The position numbers and the translations under genes are program-made. A stretch of DNA of 12,945 nucleotides from contig CAAGFP010000106.1 in the NCBI GenBank assembly GCA_900769175.1, positions 1 to 12,945 on the forward strand, read 5' to 3'. This stretch comes from Lachnospiraceae bacterium (GTDB lineage Bacteria; Bacillota; Clostridia; Lachnospirales; Lachnospiraceae). A model generated the notes under the pieces. The model saw only the letters and a program-made list of their open reading frames with translations, did not search any database and had not been told where the DNA came from. Shown piece by piece: positions 5,854 to 12,945 of this stretch (positions within the stretch are counted from its first letter, which is position 1; every line of letters starts with the position of its first letter).

Positions 5854-7603
5854 ACAGCTTCCAACTTGCCGCCAGCTCTCTTGACTCCACAAAACGCTTA
5901 TAAATTCCTTCCTGTTGTATAAGTTCCTCATGCCTTCCCTGCTGCACGATTCTTCCCTGATCCAACACCAGAATCCGGTCCGCATTCCGTACCGTTTTCA
6001 GTCTGTGCGCTATCATAAAGATGGTCTTTTCTTTCGTCAAAGCGTCAATGGCTTCCATCAATTCCTTTTCATTCTCCGGGTCCACATTTGCTGTAGCCTC
6101 ATCCAGAATGATTATAGGGGCATCCTTCATGATTGCTCTGGCAATACTGATTCTCTGCTTTTCACCTCCGGAAAGACTTGCTCCGCCCTCTCCAATCACA
6201 GTTTCATATCCATCCGGAAGTGCCATGATAAAGTCATGACAGCAGGCTTTCTTTGCCGCTTCTATCACTTTTTCCATAGGCGCATACTCCTGTCCGAATC
6301 GGATATTATTGGCAATGGTATCCTGAAACAGATAGACATTTTGGAATACAAAACTGAAATTTTTCATCAGGCTGTCCATACTGTAGCTTCGCACATCTTC
6401 ACCGCCAAGGGTAATATTTCCTTTATCCACATCCCAGAATCTTGCAATCAAGTGGCAGAGCGTTGTCTTTCCGCCACCACTTGGTCCTACAATTGCCGTT
6501 GTTGTTCTTTCAGGAATATGTATGGATACATCATCAATAATTTTAGACTTCTTTCCTACGGAGTTTTTATCATAGTAAAAATCTACATGATTAATATCTA
6601 CATCATAATTCTTTGGCGTAATGTCTTTTCCTTCAATATCCATCTCCTGCAAATCAAGGATTGCCTGTGCTTTATCCACGCCCGCATCTACCACTCGCAA
6701 TAGAGCCGAATAATTTCCTGCTGTTCCCAGGCTGTCCAAAACTAAAAACGAACAGATTATCATACCAACGCAGTTCAAAAGTTCCATACTTCCCTGCAGA
6801 TAAAAATAAATAGATAACAAGGTCATCACTACCCCTGTCAGCTTGATAATGCCACCTTCAATCTGCATCAGCGGCACAAATGCCAATTCCATTTTCGTAT
6901 TGATGCAGCGATTTCCTTCAATGGCCTTATTCAGTTTCTTAGAAGTTCTTCCTGTCAGGTTATATCCCCGTACTTCTGATATTCCCTGCACATACTCCAG
7001 AACTTTTTCTACCACGTCTGTATCTGACGCTGTCTTTATTGGTGTAAGCTTCTGACTTCTTTTCTGTAAAACACTGTTTACTCCGAAAAATAATAGAATT
7101 CCGACGGCAGCAACAAGACCAATTCTCCAGTCAAAGAAGAGAACCATAGCAGTAATAACAAGTGTTGTCAGCATTCCCTGTGTTGTCATCATCACGACTC
7201 TTGTGGCAATGTCTGCAAGTTGCTCCATCGTATTTGTGGTAACGCTTGTAATCTGACCAAGGCTGTTCTGATTGAAATAACCCATAGGTAGATAACGCAT
7301 ATGTTCTGCTATTTCAATACGCTTACCGGTTGCCGTATAATACCCGGCTTCACACTGTAGCATTGTAATATGGTATTTGATAATGGAACCAATAACCACA
7401 CTAAGCAATAAGATGCCAAAGCACTGCCAAAGGAGTACAGATGTCACCTTATTTCTAATAATTCCGTCAAGCAAAAGCATAATTGCCGGAATTTTCACAG
7501 CTTCCATCAGGGCAAACAGTACGCCTAAAGCCAGTGATTTATAAAATTTTCCTTTATTGACGTTCCCGCAAAAATCAAAGAATTTTTTAAATATCTTAAG
7601 CAT
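5852..7603 (-). CDS. ABC half-transporter, exporter fold (permease-ATPase fusion), second of pair
   Basis: Inner-membrane protein with an N-terminal six-helix domain (about 25-310) and a C-terminal ATPase. Walker A GPSGGGKTT (373-381), Q-loop Gln421 in FVFQNVYLF, signature LSGGEKQR (477-484), Walker B with catalytic Glu in IIILDEAT (497-504) and the His533 switch in IAHRLKT are all intact. I place the start at ATG 7601-7603 (583 residues): GGGAGG lies 7-8 nt upstream of it, whereas the GTG at 7610-7612 touches the ribosome binding site. The gene then overlaps the preceding ABC gene by 8 nt (ATGCTTAA), a sign of translational coupling and of a heterodimer. This fused layout is typical of exporters, but the IrtAB, YbtPQ and SiaDE-type pairs of iron-carrier systems share it, so direction is open. 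The palindrome upstream of the pair and the nearby ECF genes favour iron-carrier import. Confidence 0.9.
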   Translation of the reverse strand: MLKIFKKFFDFCGNVNKGKFYKSLALGVLFALMEAVKIPAIMLLLDGIIRNKVTSVLLWQCFGILLLSVVIGSIIKYHITMLQCEAGYYTATGKRIEIAEHMRYLPMGYFNQNSLGQITSVTTNTMEQLADIATRVVMMTTQGMLTTLVITAMVLFFDWRIGLVAAVGILLFFGVNSVLQKRSQKLTPIKTASDTDVVEKVLEYVQGISEVRGYNLTGRTSKKLNKAIEGNRCINTKMELAFVPLMQIEGGIIKLTGVVMTLLSIYFYLQGSMELLNCVGMIICSFLVLDSLGTAGNYSALLRVVDAGVDKAQAILDLQEMDIEGKDITPKNYDVDINHVDFYYDKNSVGKKSKIIDDVSIHIPERTTTAIVGPSGGGKTTLCHLIARFWDVDKGNITLGGEDVRSYSMDSLMKNFSFVFQNVYLFQDTIANNIRFGQEYAPMEKVIEAAKKACCHDFIMALPDGYETVIGEGGASLSGGEKQRISIARAIMKDAPIIILDEATANVDPENEKELMEAIDALTKEKTIFMIAHRLKTVRNADRILVLDQGRIVQQGRHEELIQQEGIYKRFVESRELAASWKL

Positions 7604-9353
7604 ATGCTTCACCTCCCATATCCTTTACTCCAATATGGGATTTCCACATCTTGGAATAAAGTTTTCCATTTTCCAGTAGTTGCTCATGGGTACCTTCTTC
7701 TGCAATTCTTCCATCCTCCACAACAAAAATCCGGTCTGCATCTGCGATAGTAGAGAGTCTGTGGGCAATTACGATCAAGGTCTTTCCCTGAACAAGCTTT
7801 GCAACGGAAGACTGAATCACTGCTTCATTTTCTGGGTCTGTATAAGCAGTTGCTTCATCCAAAATCACAATTGGTGCATCCTTTAACATGGCTCTGGCAA
7901 TGGAAATTCTCTGTCGTTCTCCGCCGGACAAATGTCCTCCGGCACTTCCCACCACGGTATCATAGCCATGTTCCAGCCCCATGATAAAATCATGGCATCC
8001 ACTTTTCTTTGCTACTTCTTCCACTTCTTCATCAGTTGCATGTAAGTTGCCCATGCGGATATTTGCCCGAATGGTATCATCAAACAGATAATTATCCTGA
8101 GATACATATGCCACTTTTCGGTTGTATTCATCCAAAGGCATCTTTCGGATATCCACGCCACCGATTTCAATACTTCCTTCCTTAACATCCCACAGGGATG
8201 CAATCAGTTTTGCAATCGTCGATTTTCCGCTTCCAGAAGGTCCCACAAGTGCATTGACGGTTCCTTCTTTTATCTGTAAATTCACACCGTGAAGTACTTG
8301 CTTTTCCTTGTATCCAAATGTAACATTGTTAAGTGTAACCGAATAATCCTTCACAACTTCCTGAGCATTAGCAGGACGTTCCATTTCCTCCCAGGAAAGA
8401 ATCCCTACTACTTCTCCAACAATCGTACCGACTCTCGCAATAGAATCACTATAACTCATGGCGGTGATAATTGGTGAGACAAGTCCCAGAGACAAAATCA
8501 GACACATAATAAGATCTGCAAATGTAAGACTTCCATTCATATAAAACAATCCACCAACAGGCACTACTGCTAAAGAAGTACAAGGTGCAAGTACCATGGC
8601 GATACAAAAGAATACATTACATCTTCGCATCCACTCCACGTAACAATCAGCACCTTCCTTTGCGGCCACCTCGAATTTTTCATAGGATTTTTGTGCCTTA
8701 CCAAAAGCCTTAATCACCTCAATACCATTGATATACTCTACCGCTGTATCATTCAATATCTTTGTTTTATTTACAGTGTTCTGATAACTTTCTTCATAAC
8801 CAATCATCATTCCCATGTAAGCTAAAAAAGCAAGAATAAGAGTAACCAGCGAAACCAGTCCCATTCTCCAGTCGATAATCAGAAGGTAGATAAATACCGC
8901 CAAAGGTGCCATGAGATTTGCCGTAAATTCCGGCAACACATGTGCCAATGATGTTTCAATGCTGTCAACCCGCTCTACCATAATATTTTTCAAAGAGCCG
9001 GATGGTGTATCTTTTACCAATCCCAACGGAACTTTTGCCAGCTTATCACATAACCTCTTTCGAATTGTCGCTAACACATGGAAGGTTGCTTTGTGGGAAC
9101 AGGAAGTAGATATACCATGAAAGGTAACCCTGCCTATCCAAAATACCGCCATAATGATTCCATCCCTTAAATAGAACTGCCAGTCACGGTTTCCTCCAAC
9201 CAGTTTTGCCACTATATCCCCCATAATGACATAGGGAATAATACTGCAGGCAACTCCGATGATGGCAAATAGCACACTTGCAATGTACAGGCTCTTTTTC
9301 TCACCTGCGAATTCGGCAAGCCAGCTCATCGTGTTTCTTTCCTTTTGTTTCAT
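7596..9353 (-). CDS. ABC half-transporter, exporter fold (permease-ATPase fusion), first of pair
   Basis: 585 residues, membrane domain then ATPase. Hydrophobic segments lie at about 22-46, 62-84, 140-185 and 245-315. Walker A GPSGSGKST (371-379), Q-loop Gln419 in VSQDNYLF, signature LSGGERQR (475-482), Walker B IVILDEAT (495-502) with catalytic Glu500 and switch His531 are intact. Both partners have consensus catalytic sites, unlike many heterodimeric multidrug exporters in which one site is degenerate. Both also carry DPENE just after Walker B. ATG at 9351-9353 follows AAGGAGG at a 7-nt spacing. It lies 141 nt downstream of tetR; that gap contains a perfect 25-bp inverted repeat and the third GTTAG-N6-CTAAC palindrome, so the pair can be controlled apart from tetR. 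IrtA-like or SiaD/E-like iron-carrier transport is the favoured reading; drug or peptide export is the alternative. Confidence 0.9.
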   Translation of the reverse strand: MKQKERNTMSWLAEFAGEKKSLYIASVLFAIIGVACSIIPYVIMGDIVAKLVGGNRDWQFYLRDGIIMAVFWIGRVTFHGISTSCSHKATFHVLATIRKRLCDKLAKVPLGLVKDTPSGSLKNIMVERVDSIETSLAHVLPEFTANLMAPLAVFIYLLIIDWRMGLVSLVTLILAFLAYMGMMIGYEESYQNTVNKTKILNDTAVEYINGIEVIKAFGKAQKSYEKFEVAAKEGADCYVEWMRRCNVFFCIAMVLAPCTSLAVVPVGGLFYMNGSLTFADLIMCLILSLGLVSPIITAMSYSDSIARVGTIVGEVVGILSWEEMERPANAQEVVKDYSVTLNNVTFGYKEKQVLHGVNLQIKEGTVNALVGPSGSGKSTIAKLIASLWDVKEGSIEIGGVDIRKMPLDEYNRKVAYVSQDNYLFDDTIRANIRMGNLHATDEEVEEVAKKSGCHDFIMGLEHGYDTVVGSAGGHLSGGERQRISIARAMLKDAPIVILDEATAYTDPENEAVIQSSVAKLVQGKTLIVIAHRLSTIADADRIFVVEDGRIAEEGTHEQLLENGKLYSKMWKSHIGVKDMGGEAYA

Positions 9354-9360
9354 TGCGATT

Positions 9361-9420
9361 CCTCCTTGTTTTGCGGAGCAAAATGCGACTGCTTTCAGGA
9401 GCAGAGGAATTTTCCTCCTT
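9361..9420 (-). promoter_or_regulatory. Leader of the ABC pair: two ribosome binding sites and a small hairpin
   Basis: AAGGAGG occurs twice, at 9420-9414 and at 9367-9361; the second serves the ATG at 9353. Between them are a palindrome GAGGAATTTTCCTC (9404-9417), which could hide the first site, and a hairpin TTTTGC-TCC-GCAAAA (9383-9369) just above the second. The frame from the first site is open into the ABC gene but has no normal start codon at a proper distance. Confidence 0.3.
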
Positions 9421-9425
9421 GTTAT

Positions 9426-9443
9426 AGTTAGTTTTTTCTAACT
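9426..9443. promoter_or_regulatory. Operator-like palindrome, copy 3 (upstream of the ABC pair)
   Basis: AGTTAG-TTTTTT-CTAACT on the plus strand, 6-bp arms and 6-nt spacer, the same design as 1823-1840. On the minus strand a -10-like TATAAC (9426-9421) abuts it, so it would sit in the spacer of that promoter; no clear -35 is visible. It lies 73 nt upstream of the first ABC gene. Confidence 0.62.
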
Positions 9444-9458
9444 CATGTTTTATTTTTA

Positions 9459-9483
9459 AGAGAAACTCATAATGAGTTTCTCT
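9459..9483. repeat. Perfect 25-bp inverted repeat between tetR and the ABC pair
   Basis: AGAGAAACTCAT (9459-9470), one central A, ATGAGTTTCTCT (9472-9483): 12-bp arms without a mismatch, 11 nt past the tetR stop codon. Neither strand has a T-run behind the stem (the minus strand continues TAAAAATAAAA), so it is not a standard terminator. It may be a processing hairpin, a partial terminator or an operator. Confidence 0.7.
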
Positions 9484-9494
9484 CATTTGCAAAC

Positions 9495-10133
9495 CTATGA
9501 TTGTTCTCCGAACTTCACACCTAAAAGCTCTTCCCAGCCCGCTGTGTGAAATTGTTGCAACTGTCGGACATACTCTCTTGCTTCTTGTTTTGGCATATCA
9601 TGAACAATTGTTTCAAATGCACCCGTAAAAAGTCCGCTGGAAAGCATGTGAATTAAATTTTTATTGATTGGTTTTATATTAATTCCCATCTGCTTTAAGG
9701 TTTCTATATATGCATACGTAGAAGCTGTTTCTTTCAATACTAATTGATGAATAAAATCAACATATTGTGTTCCTTCCGCACACAGAATAAGCAATTTAAA
9801 AGCATCCATATATTCATAGATATAGTCAAGCATCCGAAGCATTGCATCACTGGAAATATCTGTCATTTTATTTGTTTGTTCTTCACCCGACAGCTTGTTA
9901 AAATTTTCAAGGGTTGTGTCAAATAGTTTTAAAACATGCTCTGCCTTTTCACCTACCAGCGCATCAAACAGTTCTTCCTTACTCTTGTAATAACCATAAA
10001 ATGCACCTGTCGTCACACCCGCTGTCTTCACAATATTGCGCAAAGAAGCTAATGGAAAACCCTTTTCCAAGAATTCCTGTTTCGCTGCTATATGAATTTT
10101 TTCCAGTGTGGATGTTACATTGTTCTGATTCAC
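9495..10133 (-). CDS. TetR/AcrR-family transcriptional regulator
   Basis: 212 residues, usual length. The N-terminal helix-turn-helix is textbook: AAKQEFLEKGFPLASLRNIV, then AGVTTGAFYGYYKSKEELFD (about 16-57). The remaining helical C-terminal domain binds an unknown ligand. The start is GTG at 10131-10133 with GGAGG 6 nt upstream, and the promoter and palindrome above it fit that start. The gene lies between the ECF operon and the ABC pair, all in one direction. A palindrome just downstream of its promoter suggests autoregulation, and it probably controls one or both neighbouring transporters. The same palindrome is not repeated above the ABC pair, so any direct effect there would be through read-through from this promoter or a different site. 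Confidence 0.92.
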   Translation of the reverse strand: MNQNNVTSTLEKIHIAAKQEFLEKGFPLASLRNIVKTAGVTTGAFYGYYKSKEELFDALVGEKAEHVLKLFDTTLENFNKLSGEEQTNKMTDISSDAMLRMLDYIYEYMDAFKLLILCAEGTQYVDFIHQLVLKETASTYAYIETLKQMGINIKPINKNLIHMLSSGLFTGAFETIVHDMPKQEAREYVRQLQQFHTAGWEELLGVKFGEQS

Positions 10134-10146
10134 CTTTTACCTCCGA

Positions 10147-10163
10147 ATATAACAGTGTTATAT
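10147..10163. promoter_or_regulatory. Likely TetR operator
   Basis: ATATAACA-G-TGTTATAT, perfect 8-bp arms around one base. It lies 5-22 nt past the predicted start of transcription and just above the tetR ribosome binding site, a typical autoregulatory position for TetR-family proteins. Confidence 0.7.
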
Positions 10164-10175
10164 AATATAGTTATT

Positions 10176-10204
10176 AGAATAGCTTTATACCAGTTTTCTG
10201 TCAA
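10176..10204 (-). promoter_or_regulatory. tetR promoter
   Basis: Perfect TTGACA (10204-10199), a 17-nt spacer and TATTCT (10181-10176). Predicted start near 10169, about 36 nt before the GTG. The gap 10134-10279 holds no convincing terminator for the ECF operon, so read-through into tetR is possible. Confidence 0.68.
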
Positions 10205-10279
10205 GATATGTAATTGATGAAATTTATCAAATATAGCTCCTGATATCTTCTTTCTTTTCCATAACATCGATTCACTTTT

Positions 10280-11731
10280 CTAATCACAGGCAAAAAATTC
10301 ACCTAACTTCTCTGTACCTTTCTGATTCAATTCATATAAGTCTTGAACAATTCCTTTCTCCAAATGAAGAATATGAGTACAGCATCGTACAATCAGCTCC
10401 GGATCGTGTGTGACAATGAATATAGTCCTTTGACCTTTTAAAGATGCAATTAATCTTGCAGTTTGTTCCATATGACAATAATCCAGTCCGCTGGTAGGCT
10501 CATCAAAGACAAGTATGGACTTATCTGCCAAAATTGCAGATGCAATGGCAACTCTTTGTTTCTGTCCTCCGGATAAGCTCATTGGATGGCGCTCTGTGAG
10601 TCTCTCTAAATCAAGACTTTCTAACACATCAGATACGTTCCGGCAATTTTCATTCGCCATTCCAAGCTGTACCTCTTCCTCAACGGACTCACAAAACAAC
10701 TGATGATTGACATCCTGCATAACCATATAACATTGTTTCAACAATTGCTTACGCTGTAAAATCTTTTCGCCAATTATCACCTTCCCTTTAAATTTCTTTT
10801 CCAATCCACACAGGCAACGCGAAAAGGTAGATTTCCCGGCTCCGTTTTTACCTATTACGGCAATCACTGCACCCTCCTGCAACGAAATCTCTGGAATATT
10901 TATTGCATCTTCTTTTTCATACGAAAAAGAAAAATCTCGAAGTACCATTTTCTTCACATTGTCAGGTACCGATTTTACATATCTGTGTAGATTCATACGC
11001 AGAGTACGCAGTCCCATATCAGCAAGTGTTTCTTCTGAATAATTCTTAAACTCATCCATGGAAATATCAAGGACAATTTTTCCTGCTTTCATATAAACTA
11101 CCCTGTCACACAGTTCTGTCAGCCAATATAATCGATGTTCTGCTATCACAATCGTTTTCCCCTCGGATTTCCAGAACATTAGGGTCTTTTTCAAATCCTC
11201 TATGGCATTTACATCCAGATTAGAGGTCGGTTCATCCAGCACGAATACTTCAGGATGAAGTGCTGATACGGATGCACAGGCAACTTTTTGTTTTTCTCCT
11301 CCAGATAGTTCAAAAATATCCCTGTCAAGCAACTGTTCCATATTCAATTCTCTAACCGTCTGTCTCATTCGCTCTCGTATTTCCTGTTCAGGTAATCCCA
11401 TATTCTCACAGCCAAAAGCAATTTCACTGGTGGTATCGACGCAAAAGAACTGACTTCTTGGATTCTGAAAAACACTTCCTACTATTCTGGCCGTGTCATA
11501 TAACTCTTCCTGCTTCACGTTCAAACCTTTTACCAGTACATCACCCTTAAGCTCTCCCTCGTAATAATGTGGAATCAAGCCATTCAAAAGGCGTGTGATT
11601 GTTGTTTTGCCGCAACCGGATTCTCCACAGAATAGAACACATTGTCCATCCGGAATCTGAAGTGACACATTTTCCAGAGATGACTCCTCTGTATTTGCAT
11701 ATTGAAAACAAATATTATTTAGTTCAATCAT
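10280..11731 (-). CDS. ECF transporter ATPase, two ABC domains fused (EcfA-EcfA')
   Basis: Cytoplasmic energising subunit of an energy-coupling-factor importer. 483 residues contain two ATPase domains in one chain, in place of separate EcfA and EcfA'. Domain 1: Walker A GESGCGKTT (36-44), Gln89, signature LSGGEKQK (142-149), Walker B VFVLDE (162-167). Domain 2: Walker A GKNGAGKST (294-302), Gln339, signature LSGGQKQR (386-393), Walker B ILVFDE (406-411). Both look catalytically competent. The frame is open 35 codons further upstream, inside ecfT, but I start at ATG 11729-11731 because MIELNNICFQYANTEE is a normal ABC N-terminus and a GGAGAGGTG site lies just before it; the longer N-terminus is aromatic-rich and unlike the family. 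It follows ecfT by 16 nt. Together with ecfT and the S component it forms a dedicated (group II-type) ECF cassette. The fused ATPase recalls SiaG of the streptococcal heme operon. Confidence 0.93.
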   Translation of the reverse strand: MIELNNICFQYANTEESSLENVSLQIPDGQCVLFCGESGCGKTTITRLLNGLIPHYYEGELKGDVLVKGLNVKQEELYDTARIVGSVFQNPRSQFFCVDTTSEIAFGCENMGLPEQEIRERMRQTVRELNMEQLLDRDIFELSGGEKQKVACASVSALHPEVFVLDEPTSNLDVNAIEDLKKTLMFWKSEGKTIVIAEHRLYWLTELCDRVVYMKAGKIVLDISMDEFKNYSEETLADMGLRTLRMNLHRYVKSVPDNVKKMVLRDFSFSYEKEDAINIPEISLQEGAVIAVIGKNGAGKSTFSRCLCGLEKKFKGKVIIGEKILQRKQLLKQCYMVMQDVNHQLFCESVEEEVQLGMANENCRNVSDVLESLDLERLTERHPMSLSGGQKQRVAIASAILADKSILVFDEPTSGLDYCHMEQTARLIASLKGQRTIFIVTHDPELIVRCCTHILHLEKGIVQDLYELNQKGTEKLGEFFACD

Positions 11732-11747
11732 GATGTCACCTCTCCTA

Positions 11748-12485
11748 TCATAAAATTCCCATTGTCTGAAGCAAAAGAAGTACCAATGGTACAAGGCATA
11801 ACAATATCGCCAAAATATCTTGTATATGAAATCCAATCCTGCATATGTTGGTTCTATGAACTGTTCCGCCCAATCCCCTTGTCAAAGCCGCTGCCGAAAG
11901 CTCCTCACCGATTTTTACACAGCATGTCATTAACGGTACAATTCTATATTCAAACATTTTGGAGAAATTTCTTCCGCCAATACGAATATCTCTCATCTTC
12001 ATTGCAGCGTTGATAGAAACAAATTCATCAATTACCGTAGGGAAGAAGCGAAACATAACGGAAAGAGGAATAATAATCTTATCGCTAAGATGCATCCTCT
12101 GCATCGCCGCTGTAAATTCACTGACGGTTGTTGTGGAAATCATATAGGCTCCCATCATCATACAGGGCAGGAATCTGGCAAGGATGCCACATATTCCGAG
12201 AAGCAGAAAATTTATGATACCACTGGTTTTGTCGCCCCAAAACACAAACGCCAAAAAGGAAGCTGAATATATCAGGATATATCCAATTCCAGTTTTATAC
12301 TTTTTCGCGGTAAGTAAAAATACCGCCGGTAAAATACAAAAAATCGGAGTCAGAAGCTGTAGCTTTTCTCCACCCATATAGCCTAAGACAAATACTGCCA
12401 TGGTAAAAAGGAGAAGTAACTTCGTTCTGGGATCCAGCACAAGTCCTCGATTTTGCACACTGGTTTGTAAAATTCCTTTTCCCAT
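11748..12485 (-). CDS. ecfT: ECF transporter transmembrane coupling protein EcfT
   Basis: 245-residue polytopic membrane protein that links the S component to the ATPases. Hydrophobic segments lie at about 22-37, 42-59, 66-84, 88-118 and 222-243. Two coupling-helix motifs are visible, both less canonical than in group I EcfT: AAMKMRD (160-166, Arg165) and AALTRGL (199-205, Arg203-Gly204); family members carry Ala-Arg-Gly type motifs there to contact the ATPases. ATG at 12483-12485 overlaps the last base of the S-component stop codon (TAATG), so translation is coupled. It is followed after 16 nt by the fused ATPase. Order S-T-A in one operon implies one dedicated substrate-binding subunit, not the shared-module arrangement. 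Confidence 0.92.
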   Translation of the reverse strand: MGKGILQTSVQNRGLVLDPRTKLLLLFTMAVFVLGYMGGEKLQLLTPIFCILPAVFLLTAKKYKTGIGYILIYSASFLAFVFWGDKTSGIINFLLLGICGILARFLPCMMMGAYMISTTTVSEFTAAMQRMHLSDKIIIPLSVMFRFFPTVIDEFVSINAAMKMRDIRIGGRNFSKMFEYRIVPLMTCCVKIGEELSAAALTRGLGGTVHRTNICRIGFHIQDILAILLCLVPLVLLLLQTMGIL

Positions 12486-12945
12486 TATGCAATGCCTGCC
12501 TTAACAAAATGCTTTTTCAACAATTTCTTTCCAAGGAGTGCCCCCATTACACCTGATACAAAACAGCAGACCAACAGCACAGGCGCAGTCCAGGGCTGCA
12601 TAATATTGGTCAGCGAAGTAATATAATCCTGACCAAAACTCTGTCTTGTAGAAAAATATTTATCTGCATTTAAGTATAAAGGCAGGAAGTTACCAAAAAG
12701 GAGAATATGGAAAATACCATTTCCTATCACAGTTTTGATTGCACTTTGATAATCACCACTCTTATCAACAAAATCAGCAATAAGTCCAAAAACAAGACCG
12801 AATATTGCCGGCCAGAACCCCATACCGGTAATCCATAAATACACACCAAGGATAATTCCCATAATCGTTACCATGCCAAATTTTTTCACTTTTGTCATAA
12901 ACAGCATCATGGGAATACTACACACAATCGGTCCGATAACCGTTA
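12485..12945 (-). CDS. ECF transporter S component, MptD/Trep_Strep family, 5'-truncated by the window edge
   Basis: Substrate-binding membrane subunit of the ECF importer. 152 residues remain; the family is usually about 190, so roughly 40 N-terminal residues lie beyond 12945. The frame stays open to the edge (TVIGPIVCSIPMMLF), so the GTG at 12923-12925 is internal. Family-like features are GPIVCSIPMMLF followed by TKVKKFGMVTIMG, then helices at about 30-55, 72-90 and 120-142, and a short basic tail GKKLLKKH. The substrate of this family is not settled. From memory, an ECF system with a related S component (SiaF of siaFGH in Streptococcus pyogenes) takes part in heme uptake, and that locus also carries an exporter-fold ABC pair. 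That context, plus the iron-type repressor and its putative boxes, points to an iron carrier or tetrapyrrole; this is inference. Confidence 0.85.
   Translation of the reverse strand, partial: TVIGPIVCSIPMMLFMTKVKKFGMVTIMGIILGVYLWITGMGFWPAIFGLVFGLIADFVDKSGDYQSAIKTVIGNGIFHILLFGNFLPLYLNADKYFSTRQSFGQDYITSLTNIMQPWTAPVLLVCCFVSGVMGALLGKKLLKKHFVKAGIA

Noticed and set aside
5915..6703. 262-codon open frame on the plus strand
   Set aside because: Antisense to the ATPase domain of an intact ABC transporter; Cys/His/Ser-rich shadow composition and no family features.
7610..7612. GTG as start of the second ABC gene
   Set aside because: It directly abuts the GGGAGG site; the ATG at 7603 is correctly spaced and overlaps the preceding stop codon.
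9301..9492. 63-codon minus-strand frame starting MQMRETHYEF
   Set aside because: It crosses the operator and leader and overlaps the start of the ABC gene in another frame; no ribosome binding site.
11732..11836. 35-codon N-terminal extension of the fused ECF ATPase
   Set aside because: It overlaps the end of ecfT, is aromatic-rich and unlike ABC N-termini; the ATG at 11731 has its own ribosome binding site.
12923..12925. GTG as start of the S component
   Set aside because: The frame continues upstream to the window edge with conserved-looking residues (GPIV), and the family is about 40 residues longer.
1..12945. CRISPR array, tRNA or intact insertion sequence
   Set aside because: No spaced direct repeats, cloverleaf signatures or transposase with terminal repeats were seen on reading both strands.

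Overview
The window looks like chromosomal DNA of a low-GC anaerobic Firmicute, most likely a clostridium of the Lachnospiraceae type. The AT-rich intergenic regions, strong AGGAGG-type ribosome binding sites, A/T-tract terminators and protein flavours (small DtxR-type regulator, MptD/Trep_Strep ECF transporter, stand-alone MetE-like protein) support this. It is an inference from style; no species marker is present.

Layout. A truncated DtxR-family metal-dependent repressor (1-314) is the only plus-strand gene. Everything else reads on the minus strand. In the order of transcription, from the right edge to the left, these are: the membrane S component of an ECF transporter (truncated by the window edge), its EcfT, and a fused double ATPase EcfA; a TetR regulator with its own promoter and a palindromic operator; two coupled ABC half-transporters of exporter fold (IrtA/IrtB type); a LysR regulator followed by a strong terminator; a stand-alone MetE-like methyltransferase; two different SAM-dependent methyltransferases in tandem, the first with an apparent frameshift; and enolase, convergent with the DtxR gene.

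The main observation is a shared operator-like palindrome, GTTAG-N6-CTAAC. It occurs three times, only in intergenic DNA: just after the -10 box of the enolase promoter, just after the -10 box of the methyltransferase promoter, and between tetR and the ABC pair. Its half site matches that of the DtxR/IdeR box (TTAGG-TTAG type), and the truncated regulator carries the Cys-x-x-Glu-His cluster of iron-type DtxR proteins. I therefore propose that the window holds part of an iron-responsive regulon: an ECF importer plus an IrtAB-like pair for a tetrapyrrole, siderophore or similar iron carrier, two small-molecule methyltransferases and, unexpectedly, enolase.

Other points are a possible -1 frameshift at an A6 run in the first methyltransferase, a structured enolase leader with two mutually exclusive hairpins, a 24-bp palindrome over the enolase -35 box, and a 25-bp perfect inverted repeat between tetR and the ABC genes. 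No tRNA, rRNA, CRISPR array or intact insertion sequence was seen.
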